13,763 bases of DNA. Source: Candidatus Bathyarchaeota archaeon. Its GTDB lineage: Archaea; Thermoproteota; Bathyarchaeia; Bathyarchaeales; Bathycorpusculaceae. The notes below the pieces were generated by a model, which saw only the letters and a program-made list of their open reading frames with translations, had not been told where the DNA came from and searched no databases. Made by a program: the position numbers and the translations under genes. The stretch lies in assembly GCA_030630585.1 (NCBI GenBank), contig DAOVMU010000014.1, forward strand, positions 1 to 13,763, read 5' to 3'. Every line of letters starts with the position of its first letter. The stretch's first letter is position 1. This document shows positions 13,280-13,763 of this stretch, one piece after another.

Positions 13280-13763
13280 ATTTTTTCACACTTCTCAAAA
13301 GTTTCTCTATGTCCGGGTTTTTTTCCTTGCCAGCAAGCTGTGTTGAAAACTTGGCGATTTTCGGTAGGTATTTGCTGAAAATATCAAGTCTTTTCCGCTC
13401 TCTGTCCACATGCTCCCTTCTCGTTAGGAAGCGTTGAAGTCGCCGTGCCACATCTCGTAGTCCATTGGCTATTTCTCTTCTAACCTCTGGTCTATCGGCA
13501 ATGAATTCTTTCCCAACAGTTTTGTATGGAATCTTAGTGCTGCAAATATGCACTGCCACGGCCACAGGCATGTCGGGTGTAACCTTATATCTTCGCCAAT
13601 TCATATTGTTTATCACCATCGTTGAAACATCGCTTGCTTCATCATAAAGCAAAGGTATTCTGTTGGCAAAACGGTGAATCAGGAAGCTGCCTCTCCTTGG
13701 AATTTGTCCACCGTAGGCAACTGCCACTTCAACAATGAAGGGGTGACCCGCGTAAGTTGACGG
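13269..13763 (-). CDS. top6B: DNA topoisomerase VI subunit B, C-terminal part
   Basis: The ATPase subunit of topoisomerase VI. Only the last 164 residues are in the window; the GHKL ATPase domain and start lie beyond base 13763. The fragment starts in the transducer domain with STYAGHPFIVEVAVAYGGQI, then RIPLLYDE, NNMNWRRY and STKIPYKTVGKEFIADRPEV, all characteristic. It ends in a lysine-rich helix (KLLRSVKKFGT). The motif generally written WKxY in this family reads WRRY here, while the downstream KIPYK lysines are intact. It is translated just ahead of and overlapping top6A. No extra C-terminal domain is present after the transducer. Confidence 0.94.
   Translation of the reverse strand, partial: PSTYAGHPFIVEVAVAYGGQIPRRGSFLIHRFANRIPLLYDEASDVSTMVINNMNWRRYKVTPDMPVAVAVHICSTKIPYKTVGKEFIADRPEVRREIANGLRDVARRLQRFLTRREHVDRERKRLDIFSKYLPKIAKFSTQLAGKEKNPDIEKLLRSVKKFGT

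Noticed and set aside
1..13763. CRISPR array, tRNA, rRNA or insertion sequence
   Set aside because: No regularly spaced repeats, cloverleaf-type sequence, ribosomal RNA motif or transposase was seen on either strand.

Overview
The window reads as archaeal chromosome. DNA topoisomerase VI (subunits B and A) sits at the right end. Several genes have TATA boxes 24-27 bases from their start codons, as in leaderless archaeal transcripts, and others have GGTG-type ribosome binding sites. The AT-leaning base composition, two-subunit sulfate adenylyltransferase and small ribbon-helix-helix genes would suit a Bathyarchaeia/TACK-type archaeon. That lineage is inferred from protein style only; no marker RNA is present.

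Layout: (1) 1-5743, plus strand, is a nucleotide-sugar cluster. It holds the 3' end of a UDP-sugar dehydrogenase, a four-gene set resembling the dTDP-L-rhamnose pathway (rmlA, rmlC, rmlB, rmlD), and a GalE-like epimerase. Between the dehydrogenase and rmlA, on the minus strand, lies a decayed piece of a second epimerase that resembles the intact one. (2) 5809-6315, minus strand, holds two small ribbon-helix-helix-type genes; the second has only 59 codons and a GTG start. (3) 6455-10022, plus strand, is a sulfate-activation operon: CysD, an alkaline-phosphatase-superfamily hydrolase, a CysN-type GTPase and a TauE/SafE-type membrane transporter. (4) 10023-10863 has no long gene. It contains one convincing 51-codon minus-strand gene, one weak 44-codon candidate and a run of small hairpins. 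(5) 10864-11981, minus strand, is a tandem pair of related two-helix membrane proteins with cytosolic-type zinc-ribbon tails. (6) 12188-13763, minus strand, is top6A preceded by the 3' part of top6B, overlapping by 11 bases.

How they fit: groups 1 and 3 together could supply precursors (dTDP-deoxysugar, UDP-uronic acid, APS) for a decorated and possibly sulfated surface glycan or glycoprotein. No glycosyltransferase, sulfotransferase, APS kinase or APS reductase is visible here, so this is inference.

Most notable: the hydrolase gene wedged between cysD and cysN; the paired membrane zinc-ribbon proteins; the epimerase gene flanked by direct repeats of a ribbon-helix-helix gene tail, with a dead epimerase nearby; the apparent CTG start of rmlD inside a CTGA stop/start overlap; and a recurring C-terminal LGY(L/M) ending.
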